The notes: generated from the letters alone by a model not told the origin. A stretch of 64,000 nt of DNA from Cladocopium goreaui (GCA_947184155.2 CAMXCT020000466.1:62001-126000); one strand, 5' to 3'; shown: positions 31,701 to 43,297, counted from the stretch's first letter. Numbers and translations are program-made.

Positions 31701-33258
31701 ACAAGACATTGTGGCAAACAACCACAGAAGCCATCAACCGACGTTCCAGGATCTGGCCAACACATACCACCACCAGATCCAACAGACAAGACATCAGACT
31801 ATTGGACAAGAGAAGGACATCTTTGGAAGAGAGTCCATGTGGTACCAAGGACATCCTACTACTCTCCAGAGTTGACATCAGATGGACCAGACGGATGGCA
31901 GTCGACCACGACGCATCGACGACGAATGGACAACAGAACCACAACCACTCACAACAGTGGACAGGATCAACCAACTTTGAAGAGAAACCATCATGCGAGG
32001 AACTACTTGAGGAAGATGAAGAGGACAATCAACAGGCCATCAAGGCAAGAGCAACATCAATGCCGAAGCAACCAACAGAACCAGAAATCATGGAACATAA
32101 CTTGACTCACATGCCTTACAGATCATGGTGTCCCATCTGCATACAGAGACGAGGCAGATCAGACGCCCATCCACATCGAAGCAGCAGCAGACCCATCATT
32201 CAAATCCACTTTGCATTCCTCAAAGTGTTGAGAATCAGTACCCAACACCAGTACTGACAGCTATTGACATCGAAACAGGTCTTTGTTCAGCAACATTGGT
32301 TCCCAACAAAGCAACCATGATGGACTACTGCGTCAACAACATCGTCGCTTTCATCATGGAAACAGGACAACGAACCATACCTCAAAGCACTGGTGCAAAC
32401 AGTAGCATCAAAAGCACCAGGCATCTCAACCAGGCACTCACCAGCCTACAGCTCACAAAGCCAAGGCAGCATCGAGAGACTCCATCGAACGCTGTTTGGA
32501 CAAGCACGTGTCATCAGAGAGCACATCAGAACCAACTATGGGTTCTATTTTTGGCATGCAACACCCAGTCATGCCATGGCTCATCAAAAACAGCTCTTGT
32601 CTCATCAACAACTACCTCATCCACAGTGATGGAGTATCCGGCTACTTCAGAAGATGGAAGTCAGACAACAAGACTCCCATATGCGCATATGCGAATTTGG
32701 AGAAAACATTCTCTACATGCCATCACCAGTCATCAAACAAGATCCCAAGCTCGAGAACAGATTCTACCCAGGCATCTGTCTTGGAAAAGATACATCATCA
32801 GGGGAATCCTACAAGAACCATCAGAAGACAAGTCAAACCATGGAAGTACAATCGACACATGATGGACGTCACCAATGGTGCGCCATGAGCACCAAGTCCA
32901 TCACACTACAATCCACACTTCGTTCTGCCAAGCACGACATCAGCACCAAAGCAGACAGAAGACAAAGGCATCACAACACAGGAAGAAGAGACACCAGCAA
33001 TCGTGAATCAACAACCCATGAAAGAAGAAGCAACATCATCAAAGAAACAGAAGGTTACCATCACAGAGGGGACACCAGCGCATCCAACAACAGCACCAAC
33101 ATCATTTGCACCATCTATGACTCCAGCAGGAGCACCGGTTGGAAGTCCAACATCAAGAAGGACACTGGACGACAGCATCACAGAAGGAAGCACAGCAAAA
33201 CAACAAAAGACAACAACAGAACAACAGGCAGCACAAAGGCCTGAGGCATCACCAGAAC
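31701..33258 (+). pseudogene. Element B1 integrase remnant
   Basis: Recognisable pieces, in shifting frames: SDYW..EGHLWKRVHV (about 31792); the zinc-binding HNLTHMPYRSWCPIC (about 32099); the integrase core start AIDIETGLCSATLVP (about 32262); a DNEP acidic segment; SQGSIERLHRTLFGQ with the last acidic residue (about 32462); and the C-terminal YMPSPVIK..PKLENRFYPG part (about 32711). At least three frameshifts or deletions break it. Copy 2 shares them, so decay came before the duplication. The sequence diverges from copy 2 at 33259. Confidence 0.8.
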
Positions 33259-35297
33259 ATTGACCACGTTCTTGAACCACAAATCCATCACCTCTTGCAT
33301 CATCATGGCGCGCACTGCGCCAGATACGCAAACTGCGTAGTCTTTGACTTGTTTTACCTTCAGGGCATTCGTTGCAGGCAGCCGTGGTGCATCTGTTGTG
33401 GCAACTCCCTGAATTGTAGCAACACTCGTCGCGGCAGCCGTGGCAGTGGCAAGCAACGAATCTGCTTTAGACCAGCTTTGTACCAACAACTTGGGGACAC
33501 TGTGACTGTAGAGACAAAGGATAGTGATGGCCAGGGAAATGAAGAACTTGCATGGCGAGACCATGGGACGATCCATGAAAACAAATGGAAAATACTTGTG
33601 GAACAGCACGGTGTACTGAGTAACACGCATCATATGAGAAAACTCCTACTACCACTAGAGTCTTTCAACTTAATTCCATGTCACAATTCTAATGATGCCG
33701 TTATATCATACTGGTTGGTCCATAGGTTGAAATATAGTGCCCATAGTTATGATAATTATGGCACTTTATCGCAATCCCATGAAGTGGAACTGCACCTTGT
33801 AGGATCAGGCCATGCTCCGAGCTGCTTGAGGACGCAGCTGCTGAATGGTTCAAGATTTCAGGCATGTCCGTCTCAATGACAAGCTTGACTGTCTAAGGAA
33901 CAACATGGAGCAAAAAGGTGATATAATGGTGATGCAATGATGATATGTTTTTATAGCTGAGCAGTGTTCAAGGCCCCATGCTGATTGATGATTGTTCGGA
34001 GGTTACACTCAGACTATTCAATATGTTGGTGATTATCAGATTATCATAATCTCTTATGGGGATCCGTCCGATTCCGAACTCGCAGGCCTTGCCGCAAATC
34101 GTATAAGGCGCAGAGGGCCAACATCACAATGAGGGAAGCCAGCGCAGCAAAGCAGTGCTCAAAGGTCCGTGAGGTCTTTCGAAACAGACCACTGACACCC
34201 CTCCACTCCCTCTTGGCTTCCATGCAACTCACCTGGAGGTGCCAAGTTCCGGTTCAAACTACATTACATTGCATTACATTACATACATATGTGTATGTAT
34301 GTATATATATATATACATATGTATCACTTGTATCATTTTTCTTCATTCCCACCTGGCCGGTCAAGAGATTGGCACTCCACCAGTTCAAAATCAAAAGCAT
34401 TGCGTGGGAAGTTCTGACCTGCCAAAAGCTGGCCACGACCAGTACGCCCATCACTTGAACAGTGACGACATGCCTTGGATCTGCGATCCAGGATGACCAA
34501 CAAAAATCTCAAAAAAACATGATCTTCAATGAAGAGCCATTCATAAATCTCCAAAAATCCATAGAAAATTCGCAATTATATATTTCATGTGAAAAAACAT
34601 ATCCAAAAAAACCTTGAAACCGTGTGAAAAGCCGTGAAAAATGTGAAAAGCCGCAACTCCCCATGGTGATTGCGCCAGGCTACGGCACCTGCACCCTTTG
34701 AGTTCGCCAGGTCCCCCAATCCTCGAAGGACGCTTCACCATCGCTGGCCACGGCCCAAGCGCTCAAGGCATCGCGGGCCACGACCAGCAGCAGCCACAGC
34801 AGCAGCGTCCAAAGGGCGTCTTTGCAGCTCCAGGCCTTCCACCTGGTCAAAATTCATCGGATATTCATGGGTCATGTGATATCAATGGAATTTGAGGGTT
34901 GTCATCGGAAATTCAGAGGATTTCATCTTTAAATGATGGTGAGTGGATTGAGTGGGATTTAAAAGGATTTCATGGGGGTTCATGGAATATTACTGGGATT
35001 TAGCTGGGTTTAATGGAATTCGAATGAGATTTTACTGGGATTCAGTGGGATATTAATGGGATATCAATGGTATCAACGACGTTTGAAATATAATGATCTC
35101 ATATGAAGAAACCCACCTAAAAGGACTTCCAGCCACTTCCAACAGAAGTCAACTTTCAAAAAAATAAGAAAATTACTTGTCCATTGCTCTCTCTTTGTAT
35201 GTGAAGATGTTGATATGCATCATTATGCATTGTCAATATCAGTTACATATGTATATATGGGTTCTGATCAAAATTCCTTTATCCGGGAACGGCCATT

Positions 35298-36030
35298 CTT
35301 CGCGAATAGAAATGTTACTTTCGCGAAACTTTCGCCAACTCCATGTTTATCTTTCGCGGGGCCCATGTTGGCCAACAACACCCCTTATGAAGATTCGTTC
35401 ACCACCTTCCAAATTACGCCGGAGAATCACGGATCACTTCAACATGCAGCTAGCATCACGGAATCCCTTCTCAGGGCAGATTGTTGCTGACTAGGTTTTT
35501 TTGGCAAGGTTTACTGGCCCACCCCCTTCAACATGCACTTTGACTTTCGCCCGCTCTTTCGCATAACTTTCGCGGAACTTTCGCGAAAATATCCCTATTC
35601 AGAGACCCCGGCCATCAGCAGGGGGTGCATTGAAGGAAAAGCGACTTGGTGTTTGGCTCTCGCAAAGCCTCACTTTTGGAAACTTGGCTACTGCATTTGG
35701 AGCTTGTTTCTTGAGACTTCAAAAAGCATCATTCGGCAGTGACAGCGGCTTGTGCAAGGATTTGCTTCAGGACCATGGCGTTTGGCTGTCGCGAAGCGTC
35801 GCCTTTGGAAGCTCGGCTGCTACCTATGAAGGGTGTGATTGTCCACAAGCACCACCACACAGGGAACTGAACCAGAACCAAACCGAAATTCTCTAGTGAA
35901 CTTCTCCTGCCGGACCCCGGGCGGCAGTGGGTGGCAGCCCTTTACATAGCGATTATACTATCCAACTTTCGCGAAACTTTCGTGAAAAAAAATGTTACTT
36001 TCGCGAACTCGAAAAAAAACTTTCGCGAGA
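35298..36030. repeat. Cluster of TTTCGCGAAA palindromic motifs
   Basis: CTTTCGCGAA or close variants (CTTTCGCGGAAC, TTTCGCATAAC, GTCGCGAAGCG) occur at about 35298, 35319, 35352, 35547, 35558, 35569, 35580, 35793, 35964, 35998 and 36021. Several are perfect palindromes. Between them, a segment of about 70 bp with TTTGGCT(C/G)TCGC(A/G)AAGC is present twice (about 35653 and 35785). Confidence 0.7.
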
Positions 36031-37519
36031 GTTTCCAACAGAACACGCACGGCTTTCGAAATTAAAACTCCTTACAAGGACCTTAAGATCGATCAACATA
36101 TATATATATGTATGTATGTATATATATATATATGTATGTATACATGTATGTATGTATGCACGATATATGTATCTGTGTGTGCATATAATAATATAGATGT
36201 CTATACATAGAAGTTGAAAGTCTACGACTTTTTGAATGAAATCGTCACGGTCCCCCCCTGGGAGATTCCTCCCCGACATGGCAGGAAGTCCCAAACTAGA
36301 TGACGGCCCTGATTTTTGTTTTACTAAGTAGTAGCTGGACAATCACCAGTTCCTTCACCTGTTTATGGGCCATCCATGGTTTCTTGAAAAATGTTCAGCC
36401 CAAACAAACCATCAAAATGATCAGATGTTTTTTTTTGCATGTTTAATTACATATGTGTACATATGTTTATTACCTGTTTGTGGATCCTTTTTGATTTGGA
36501 AGGTTTGGCAAAGGCTTAACCCAAATTTCCAAGCCACGCTGTGCCCAATCCAGTCTGCTCACAGTAGGAGGTAAGTTCTTCCGCACTTTGTGCCACCAGT
36601 TTGGTCGTGTCCTGCGGCGAACTCGGTGGACTCGCCCTGCTAACCCGAGTCATGGTATACATTGGTATAACCCGAAAAAACAGAGATCGATGTTCATCAA
36701 AGTAAATTTAGTTAGAAAACTTCCAAGCTATGGACGATGATCATAGTTAGCATTCACACCTTCATGTCAACCACATCATCATGTCAACCCCGTCACCAAA
36801 TAGCTGGGAAGCGTAAGAGTTCGGAAGCGTGTGAATTCATGGGTGAAAACACGCTCGGGCCCTACGTTTTTTCAAGTAATGTGTCTTTCCGCGGGTCCGC
36901 GGCTCGATTGAGGGAAAGTTGCCGACAAAAAGTGCACAGGACTGTAGGGCTCGATTTGCACGTTAAAAAACTGATGCGTTCGGAGCATTTTTTGGAAGAT
37001 GAAGTTGGCCAAACGCGCACAAGACTGTAATGAGAGCTCCATCTTGTTAAAAAGATCATAAAGACCCCCATGCTTGGAGTGGCACGTCCCCATTGTTAGC
37101 GCTGCGCAAGCGTCGGTCGATTTGGTGCGTCGCTCCTGCTATGCCGATTTGCAACCGGCTGTGACTAAACGCATTGGCACGGCTGCGCGCCACAAAGCAT
37201 CAGCGATGCTGCAACTCTTCTGCCAAGCAGGATTGCAGCGGGAAGTTGCTAGACGCAGTGTAACAGCTGCGGGAAAGGTAGTTTTTCAGCATGGTGCCAC
37301 ATTTGCGCTATGCGGAATTGCAGCTGGAAGTTGCAAAACGCAGTGTGCTGGGTGCGCGAAGAGAAGATTAGGTTGCAGAAGCTACAGAGAGGTAGCTGAT
37401 GCAGGTCAGAGCAAAAGTAACACGGATAAGATGCTGCTCAAAGAAGAAGTAGCTGAGAGAAGAGCTGCCTCAGCGAAGAGGTCGCTCAGTGAAGAAGTGG
37501 CTCAACAAAGAAGTAGCTC

Positions 37520-37730
37520 GCCCATTCATCCATCCATCCATCCACTCATTCATCCATCCATCATTCGTTCATTCATCGGTTCATTGGTTCATGGATTCAT
37601 GGATTCAGTGATCACTGGTTCATTGATTCATTGATTCATTGGTTCACAAATTCATTGAGTCATTGTTTCCTTCACTGATTCACTGATTCATTGGTTCATT
37701 GGTTCATCCATTCATTGGTTCAGTGGTTCG
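37520..37730. repeat. Degenerate ATTC/TTCA simple repeat
   Basis: CATTCATCCATCC passes into TTCATTGGTTCATGGATTCA-type 4- and 8-mers with many variants. It is interrupted simple-sequence DNA; the frame through it reads mostly His, Ser, Pro and Ile from the repeat. Confidence 0.8.
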
Positions 37731-37997
37731 TTCACTCAGTTGTGCACGGATTCTTTCATGTCATTTCACCATGTGCTCATTCGCTGATGGACCTCACAAC
37801 TCAACCGCTCATGGCTTCTGCATCTCAAAAACCTTCCTATAGGCCATCGATTTCTGATATTGTAGCCAAGTTTAATCTTTCGAAACTTGCGCCCCAGCAC
37901 GGCCGGGCACTACAGTAGCTGGTACCATTCATGTCTATATATTCTGTGTGCTCTTCTGGCTGGTAGCGGTCACACCGTGAAAATCACGATTTTCGAG

Positions 37998-38160
37998 CGC
38001 GAAAAGTCGAAACGTCGAAAAGTCGAAAAGTTCCCATTCCAGGAGATTTCTGCTCGAAAAGTCGAAAAAAAACAAAAAAATGAAACATTCGAAAAGTCGA
38101 AAAGTTTTTGACTTTTTGATTTTTTGACTTTTTGCGAAAATTTTCCCTGGAAGAGTGATA
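37998..38160. repeat. GTCGAAAA-type repeat (third location)
   Basis: CGAAAAGTCGAAA units flank a module with GGAGATTTCTGCTCGAAAA at about 38040, then pass into TTTTTGACTTTTTG. It is the same family as 28735-29330 and 41674-42233 but without element B attached, so the repeat family is independent of B. Confidence 0.85.
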
Positions 38161-38255
38161 AAAAGCGTGGGTTTTGGAGGCATGGGAGCACAGGCAGTAT
38201 CCACGCACATGGCTTTTCATTGTTGTTTTGTTGCTCTTTCCTGGTCGAGTTTTTG

Positions 38256-38410
38256 TTCACTTTCCAGGGGAGCAGGAAACGTGCAATCAATGTATAAGGA
38301 TTAGATTTTGTGTCGTCCATGTGCTGGGTTTCTTGATTTTTGTGTTGATTTTGTGGGTTTTTGAAAGCTGGATACCGAAAACCCACAAATGGTTGGTTTT
38401 CACGGGTAGT
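38256..38410. repeat. Dispersed ~140-bp repeat, copy 1 (copy 2 at about 39425-39570)
   Basis: Both copies read GCAATCAAT..T..GGATTAGATTTTG ... GTGGGTTTTT(G/A)AAAGCTGGATAC(C/T)GAAAACCCAC, then AAATGGTTGGTTTTCAC. The segment contains nested inverted repeats (GTGGGTTTT with AAAACCCAC; GAAAACC with GGTTTTC), so it can fold. They lie about 1.17 kb apart in the same orientation and have diverged moderately. Confidence 0.75.
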
Positions 38411-38663
38411 GTAAGTATTTTCTACAGGAAATAATTACCCGGGGCACCCTGTATACTCTTATTCCTTTCCCAATCCCAAAAAGAAGTGTTTTAGGGAAAG
38501 GGTCAAGAATTCTTGTTCCGGACGTGATTTACCGTATGTCTGCTTTTGTTGCTAATTACATTGGGTATTCAGGTTCTAGTACAAACTTCTTTAACCCCAT
38601 ATAAATTATATAACAAGTCAATCATGCATCATTTTTTCCACTCATTTTCAACTTTTCGCCCAG

Positions 38664-39099
38664 AAAAAGGAAAGCTTTGACCACTTCGACTTTGCTTTTA
38701 TGACTTGGCAATTCAAAACCGTCAGCGAGTTCTTAACTTTGCGAACTTTTCGACTAGAAAAGTCATCAAAGTGTTCGACTTGGTGTTTCCATCTTTGTTC
38801 AACTGTTGATTTTTTGTTTTTTCTCACTGATGCAATAGGTACGACAAGTAATTTTTGAACCAAAAGAGTTCAAAAGATAGTATAAATATGTATAAATAGA
38901 TATGGACTGGCTGGATATGAATAAATTGAACAGGTTCGGCAATAAACATAGACAGAGACAGGTATACTTGCGTATCCAGTTTGATGTCGATATCAATGCA
39001 TCTGCGCGAGTCGATGAACAGCTATTTTTGTAGTTCTTTTGCTAGGCATTTTCGCGACCCACAAACCTGGACCTCGCTTGCCTTACGGTTGAAGATAGG
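38664..39099. repeat. Foldback structure, left outer arm
   Basis: This segment is the near reverse complement of 41218-41676, from AAAAAGGAAAGCTTTGACC through to GGTTGAAGATAGG, with small length differences (for example in the AAAAGTCATC region). Together with the inner arms it forms a large inverted-repeat structure of about 3 kb. Confidence 0.85.
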
Positions 39100-39265
39100 T
39101 GATAAGACAGGAACCCTTGCGTATCCAGTTTGGTGTCTATCAATGCATTTGCGCGAATCGCTGAATAACTATTTTTGTTGGTTTCTGGCTAGGCATTTTC
39201 GCGACCCACAAACCTGGACCTCGCCTGCCTTATGGTGGAGGATAGATGATTAGACAGGAACCCTT
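38969..39265. repeat. Two tandem copies of a ~150-bp unit
   Basis: GCGTATCCAGTTTG(A/G)TGT starts at about 38969, 39118 and, as a partial third copy, about 39265. Each unit continues through ATCAATGCAT(C/T)TGCGCGA, GCTAGGCATTTTCGCGACCC and GACAGGAACCCTT. The first unit overlaps the left foldback arm. Confidence 0.8.
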
Positions 39266-40546
39266 GCGTATCCAGTTTGGTGTATTGTTTGGGTGGTTTA
39301 AGCGCAACTTTTCGCCAGAAGAAAAGTGTTTGACTTTTTGACTTTGCTTTTCTGACTTGGCGATTCAAACCCCAACCGTGGTAGAAAGCGTTCATTTGGA
39401 ACATCAAACCGGTTTTTGACAGTGGGAGGCAGAAAACCTGCAATCAATATGTTGGGATTAGATTTTGCGTGGTCCATGTCCATGTACTGGATTTTTTGTT
39501 CATCTTTTTTTTGTGGGTTTTTAAAAGCTGGATACTGAAAACCCACAAATGGTTGGTTTTCACAGATATAATTATGGTTCTCAAACACTTGTGTTGGGCA
39601 TTGGGCTTGGTTTCGTGGATGTAATAACTTTATGATCGCACTCGTATCTTTGAATTTCCATGCGAAATCCGTTTTTTCATGCGAAAACTATGTTGTGCTG
39701 ATGTCATAAGATACTTTGTTGCTAGCGTTGGTTCTTCAAGGATATGATTCAAAGTTGTCCGCCCGTCGAAAAAATTGGGGATGTCCTCATCAAGTTGGAG
39801 AAGGCTTGCTTGTCCTATTGGAACAATCTCATTGCTTCTCAATGAGAATCCAAAAAGGGCTAACTCCAGAAAGAAATTAAGGTTTCTTAATGGTTGTTTG
39901 TTTTCGTGCTGTCTACGGCGAGGGGTGATCGCGGACGCGCCTCCATTTCATGTTTTTTTACAGGGCTCATGGCGTCCTGCTAGGTGGCAGCAGTCAGGCT
40001 CAGTAGTAGGGATGGTTCTCTTGGAGACATCTCGTTGCCCTTTTGTAACCCAAATCTGAAATAGGTTTGGCGAGACCTGCGGGTTATGCTACACTTTTCT
40101 TTGTGCGGAGCAGCACATTTATGTAGGTACATATCTTTCTCATCTATTCCCATATACTCAAATATATTTATTATATATATATATTATATATATATTTATA
40201 TATATATGGGGTCGCGTAAAGAACAGACAAAGGATATTCCATATACATTCCCCAAGTACTGGAATTCTCATGCATTCGAAAAAAATCATCTTCGGCAAGA
40301 CAATATATATATATATATAAATAATTATTTATTTATAAATAAATAAATAAAAAGAAATCTGGCCAGTATTCACAGCATCTGTCAAGTATTCCTACATGTA
40401 CAAATACGTACAATCACGAAATCTCTTCATACCATTTATCACTTGTCAAAGTGTATACACGTGTCAAAATGGAACAATTATGGTATCATCAAATGCTATC
40501 ACCTGATCATAACTGGATAAGTCAGAAGGCCTGCCGGATTGGTTCA

Positions 40547-40719
40547 CCAAATCTGTGGCTGTTGGGCACCGAATTCACCTTGCAGCGGCTTCTCAGCCTT
40601 CAACTTTTTGAGTTAGTCACACTCTACGCCGATCCTTGGGATAGGTGCAGTGTGCTACGCAGTAAAGAGGAAACAGATACTGAAGCCCATCGCAGCAACG
40701 CTTAAGATGCCTAGCGTTT
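40547..40719. repeat. Foldback structure, left inner arm
   Basis: The 173 bp from CCAAATCTGTGGCTGTTGGG to GATGCCTAGCGTT are the near reverse complement of 41044-41216, with a few substitutions. The spacer between the inner arms is about 324 bp and contains the spliced-leader-like site. Confidence 0.88.
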
Positions 40720-40986
40720 CTGTGGTGGGCACAACCGGTTTGGGATTTTTGGTCTCCCATGGTTTCCCATGGTTTCCTGCCAAAAAATGTGGTTGTCTCA
40801 AGTTCTAGGAGTTATATAGATCTTAACTTGTGGAAGCATCTATGGGTTTGGATCCAGGCATCGGATCTTGCGTCTGATCTATGGATTGGTCTGTGTTGAT
40901 TTTGGGGCTTATGTTATCCGTTATGTAAGGGTTTATCATCATCCATGAGCTAGGAACCCCTTTTAAACGACCAATCTAAAGGGATG

Positions 40987-41007
40987 ACGTCGCTATTTTG
41001 GCTCAAG
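40987..41007 (+). other. Relict dinoflagellate spliced-leader sequence
   Basis: The last 21 bases match the conserved dinoflagellate spliced leader at 18 positions, including the complete 3' part ATTTTGGCTCAAG. It is not followed by GT, so it does not look like the donor-bearing spliced-leader RNA gene. Instead it continues into other sequence, as expected where a trans-spliced mRNA was copied back into the genome. Identification is from memory of the published leader; retroposition is inference. Confidence 0.55.
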
Positions 41008-41043
41008 CTTTTACCGTACGCGGCCAGCTTTTTCTACCCACGG

Positions 41044-41216
41044 CAACGCTAGGCATCTTCAGCGTTGCCGCGATGGGCTTCAGTATCTGTTTCCTCTTTT
41101 ACTGTGTAGCACACTGCACCTATCCCAAGGATCGGCGACGGTGTGGCTAACTCAAAAAGTTGAAGTCTGAGAAGCCGCTGCAAGGTGAATTCGGTGCCCA
41201 ACAGCCACAGATTTGG
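41044..41216. repeat. Foldback structure, right inner arm
   Basis: Near reverse complement of 40547-40719. It abuts the right outer arm directly, whereas the left inner and outer arms are about 1.45 kb apart. Confidence 0.88.
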
Positions 41217-41217
41217 T

Positions 41218-41676
41218 CCTATCCTCAACCATAAGGCAAGCGAGGTCCAGGTTTGTGGGTCGCGAAAATGCCTAGCAGCCTAGCAAAAGACCTACAAAAA
41301 TAGCTGTTCATCGACTCGCGCAGATGCATTGATATCGACATCAAACTGGATACGCAAGTATATCAGTCTCTGTCTATGTTTATTGCCGAACCTGTTCAAT
41401 TTATTCATATCCAGCCAGTCCATATCTATTTATACATATTTATACTATCTTTTGAACTCTTTTGGTTCATAAATTACTTGTCGTACCTATTGCGTCAGTA
41501 AGAAAAAACAAAAAATCAACAGTTGAACAAATTTGGAAACACCAAGTCGAACACTTTGATGACTTTTTTATATAGTCGAAAAGTTCGCAAAGTTAAGAAT
41601 CTTTAAGAACTTGCAGACGGTTTTGAGTTGCCAAATCATAAAAGCAAAGTCGAAGTGGTCAAAGCTTTCCTTTTTT
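41218..41676. repeat. Foldback structure, right outer arm
   Basis: Near reverse complement of 38664-39099. Its right end overlaps the start of the B duplication (TTTGGGGCGAAACGG at 41674), so foldback and duplication share a breakpoint region. Confidence 0.85.
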
Positions 41677-42233
41677 GGGGCGAAACGGCAAAAAATCGAA
41701 AAACACAAAAAGTCCAAAAAAAACGAAAAATCGAAAAAACAGAAAAGTCGAAAAGTCGAAAAATCGAACAAAAAGAAAAAATCGAAAAGTCAAAAAGTCG
41801 AAAAGTTCCCAGGCCAGGAGATTTATGTTCGAAAATTCAAAAAAATCGAAAAAAATCAAAAAGTCGAAGAGTCAAAAAGTTAAAGCCTGTTTGACTTTTT
41901 GGCTTTTTGCGAAAAGTTTCACCCGAAAAGTCGAAACCTTTTTGACTTTTTAGCTTTTTGCGAAAAGTTTCACCCGAAAAGTCGAAAAGTCAAAACCTTT
42001 TTGATTTTTTGACCTTTTGCGAAAAGTCGAAAACTTTTTGATTGTTTGACTTTTTTGCGAAAAGTCGAAAAGTCGAAAAGTTCCCTTTCCGGGAGATTTT
42101 TGCCCGAAAAGTCGAAAAGTTCCTATTCCAGGAGATTTCTGCTTGAAAAGTCGAAAAAACAAAAATTCGAAAAAATTAAAAAGTCGAAAAGCCGAAAAGT
42201 CAAAAACTTTTTGACTTTTTGCAAAAAGTTTTG
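41674..42233. repeat. GTCGAAAA-type repeat, left edge of duplicated segment (copy 2)
   Basis: Same order of A-rich then T-rich units and inserted GGAGATTT modules (about 41805, 42080, 42119) as 28735-29330, with a few units lost. Directly after it, GCAATCTTCATCGAGTACTACAGG starts element B in both copies, which is how the repeat and B are seen to be duplicated together. Confidence 0.85.
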
Positions 42234-42277
42234 CAATCTTCATCGAGTACTACAGGACAACGGCATCATTCTCAAGG

Positions 42278-42607
42278 ATGCAACAACTACAGAGCTACGA
42301 CCCCAACACTGCAAATCAGCACACAACATCACAAGGTCCAGCACCAATGGACATCGGCGCAGCTTACAACAGCAGTGACATAAAGGAGAAGGCAAAGAAA
42401 AGAGGGACCATCAGAAAGGAAAAGGCAAGCATCAAGGCAAAGGATACAAACAGCTCCTACAACAACAAAGGGAAAGGAAATCCATTCAAAGGAGCATCAA
42501 AAGGAAAAAGAAAGTATCCGCCAAACAACATGAAAGGACAAGGAAAATCAAAAGGAAAGGACACATGCTACAAATGTGGGCAACAAGGCCACATTGCAAA
42601 GAATTGA
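42278..42607 (+). pseudogene. Element B2 Gag C-terminal part, same knuckle stop
   Basis: Matches 29369-29698 almost base for base (for example AAAAAG for AAAAGG near 42508). It ends with the same TGA (42605-42607) in place of the last zinc-binding cysteine. The shared disabling change shows that both copies descend from one already broken element. Confidence 0.8.
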
Positions 42608-42892
42608 CGAGTTGCAGTGTACAACGTTGGCAACGATGAGCATCAACAATGGGAGGATGACCCATCATTTGACTGGTATCAAGACCAGTTTCAACAAGCA
42701 TATGATCAAGGATGGTACAACCAAGATGGACACAACAAGGATATGAGCAAGGGTATCAACAACCAGCAGCATCCTCGCAGTCACCACCACCAGCATCGAC
42801 AACACCAACAGGCATGGCACAGTCCATCAGTGCAATGGAGGACATCTACATAGCAACAGATCGGACAACCACCAGCAACAGAAGAAAGCATC

Positions 42893-43258
42893 ATGATAGA
42901 CAGTGGTGCAGCAACCCACGTCTGTCCACCATGGTTTGGAACATCATTTCCACTCCATCAGATGAAGCAACCAGACAAACCCATCCTGAGGAAAGTCACA
43001 GGAACAGACATCTGGGTTTATGGCTACAGATGGATTCACTTCATCAACCAACGAGGACAACACATCATGATTCCATTCTACGTTTGTAATGTGAAACAAC
43101 CCATCCTATCAGTCACCAGACTGATACATCAAGGCTTTGAGATCAACATGAGCGAGCAATCGACCATGACAAATCCAAAGTCATTTGAGAGTCCCGTCAC
43201 ACTAAAGGATGGACTACTCTACATCAACTTGAAGCTGTCACCGCTTCCACATGGATAA
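42893..43258 (+). pseudogene. Element B2 aspartic protease segment
   Basis: IDSGAATHVCPPWF and the same 121-codon frame as copy 1, with one visible residue change early on (ILRK for ILRN). The catalytic Asp is kept but the segment is isolated by flanking stops. Confidence 0.8.
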
Positions 43259-43297
43259 CAATTGGTCATCGGGAAAGAAGGAGGCAAGCAATGAGCC

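Larger units (their letters stand above)
29331..33258 (+). mobile_element. Decayed copia-type element B, copy 1 (truncated at both ends)
   Basis: Gag zinc-knuckle, protease and integrase remnants lie in order on the plus strand, interrupted at 30810-31685 by antisense LINE sequence. Copy 2 (from 42234) matches it closely throughout, including shared stops and frameshifts. Here the match ends at 33258 (CATCACCAGAAC), whereas copy 2 continues into reverse transcriptase at 54342. No LTR is visible at either end. It cannot encode a working polyprotein. Confidence 0.88.
33259..38663. other. Intergenic DNA, no convincing gene
   Basis: It contains TA/TATG microsatellites (about 34.27-34.32 and 36.10-36.15 kb), the TTTCGCGAAA motif cluster (35.3-36.03 kb) and a degenerate ATTC/TCAT repeat (about 37.52-37.73 kb). 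A minus-strand frame at 33178-33633 and a plus-strand Ala-rich frame at 37074-37634 are open, but both run into repeat DNA and show no domain. I do not call them genes. Confidence 0.5.

Noticed and set aside
33178..33633. Minus-strand frame with a hydrophobic N-terminal stretch
   Set aside because: It crosses the breakpoint at 33259 into antisense element B, so it is unlikely to be an evolved gene; only the right part could be a host exon and nothing supports that.
34200..34270. Possible tRNA (GGTTCAAACT resembles a T-loop)
   Set aside because: No cloverleaf stems could be drawn around it.
37074..37634. 186-codon Ala/Arg-rich frame
   Set aside because: No domain recognised, it runs into an ATTC simple repeat, and its composition suggests degenerate repeat DNA.
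40987..41007. A functional spliced-leader RNA gene
   Set aside because: No GT donor follows the leader match and no tandem leader units are present; a relic is the better reading.
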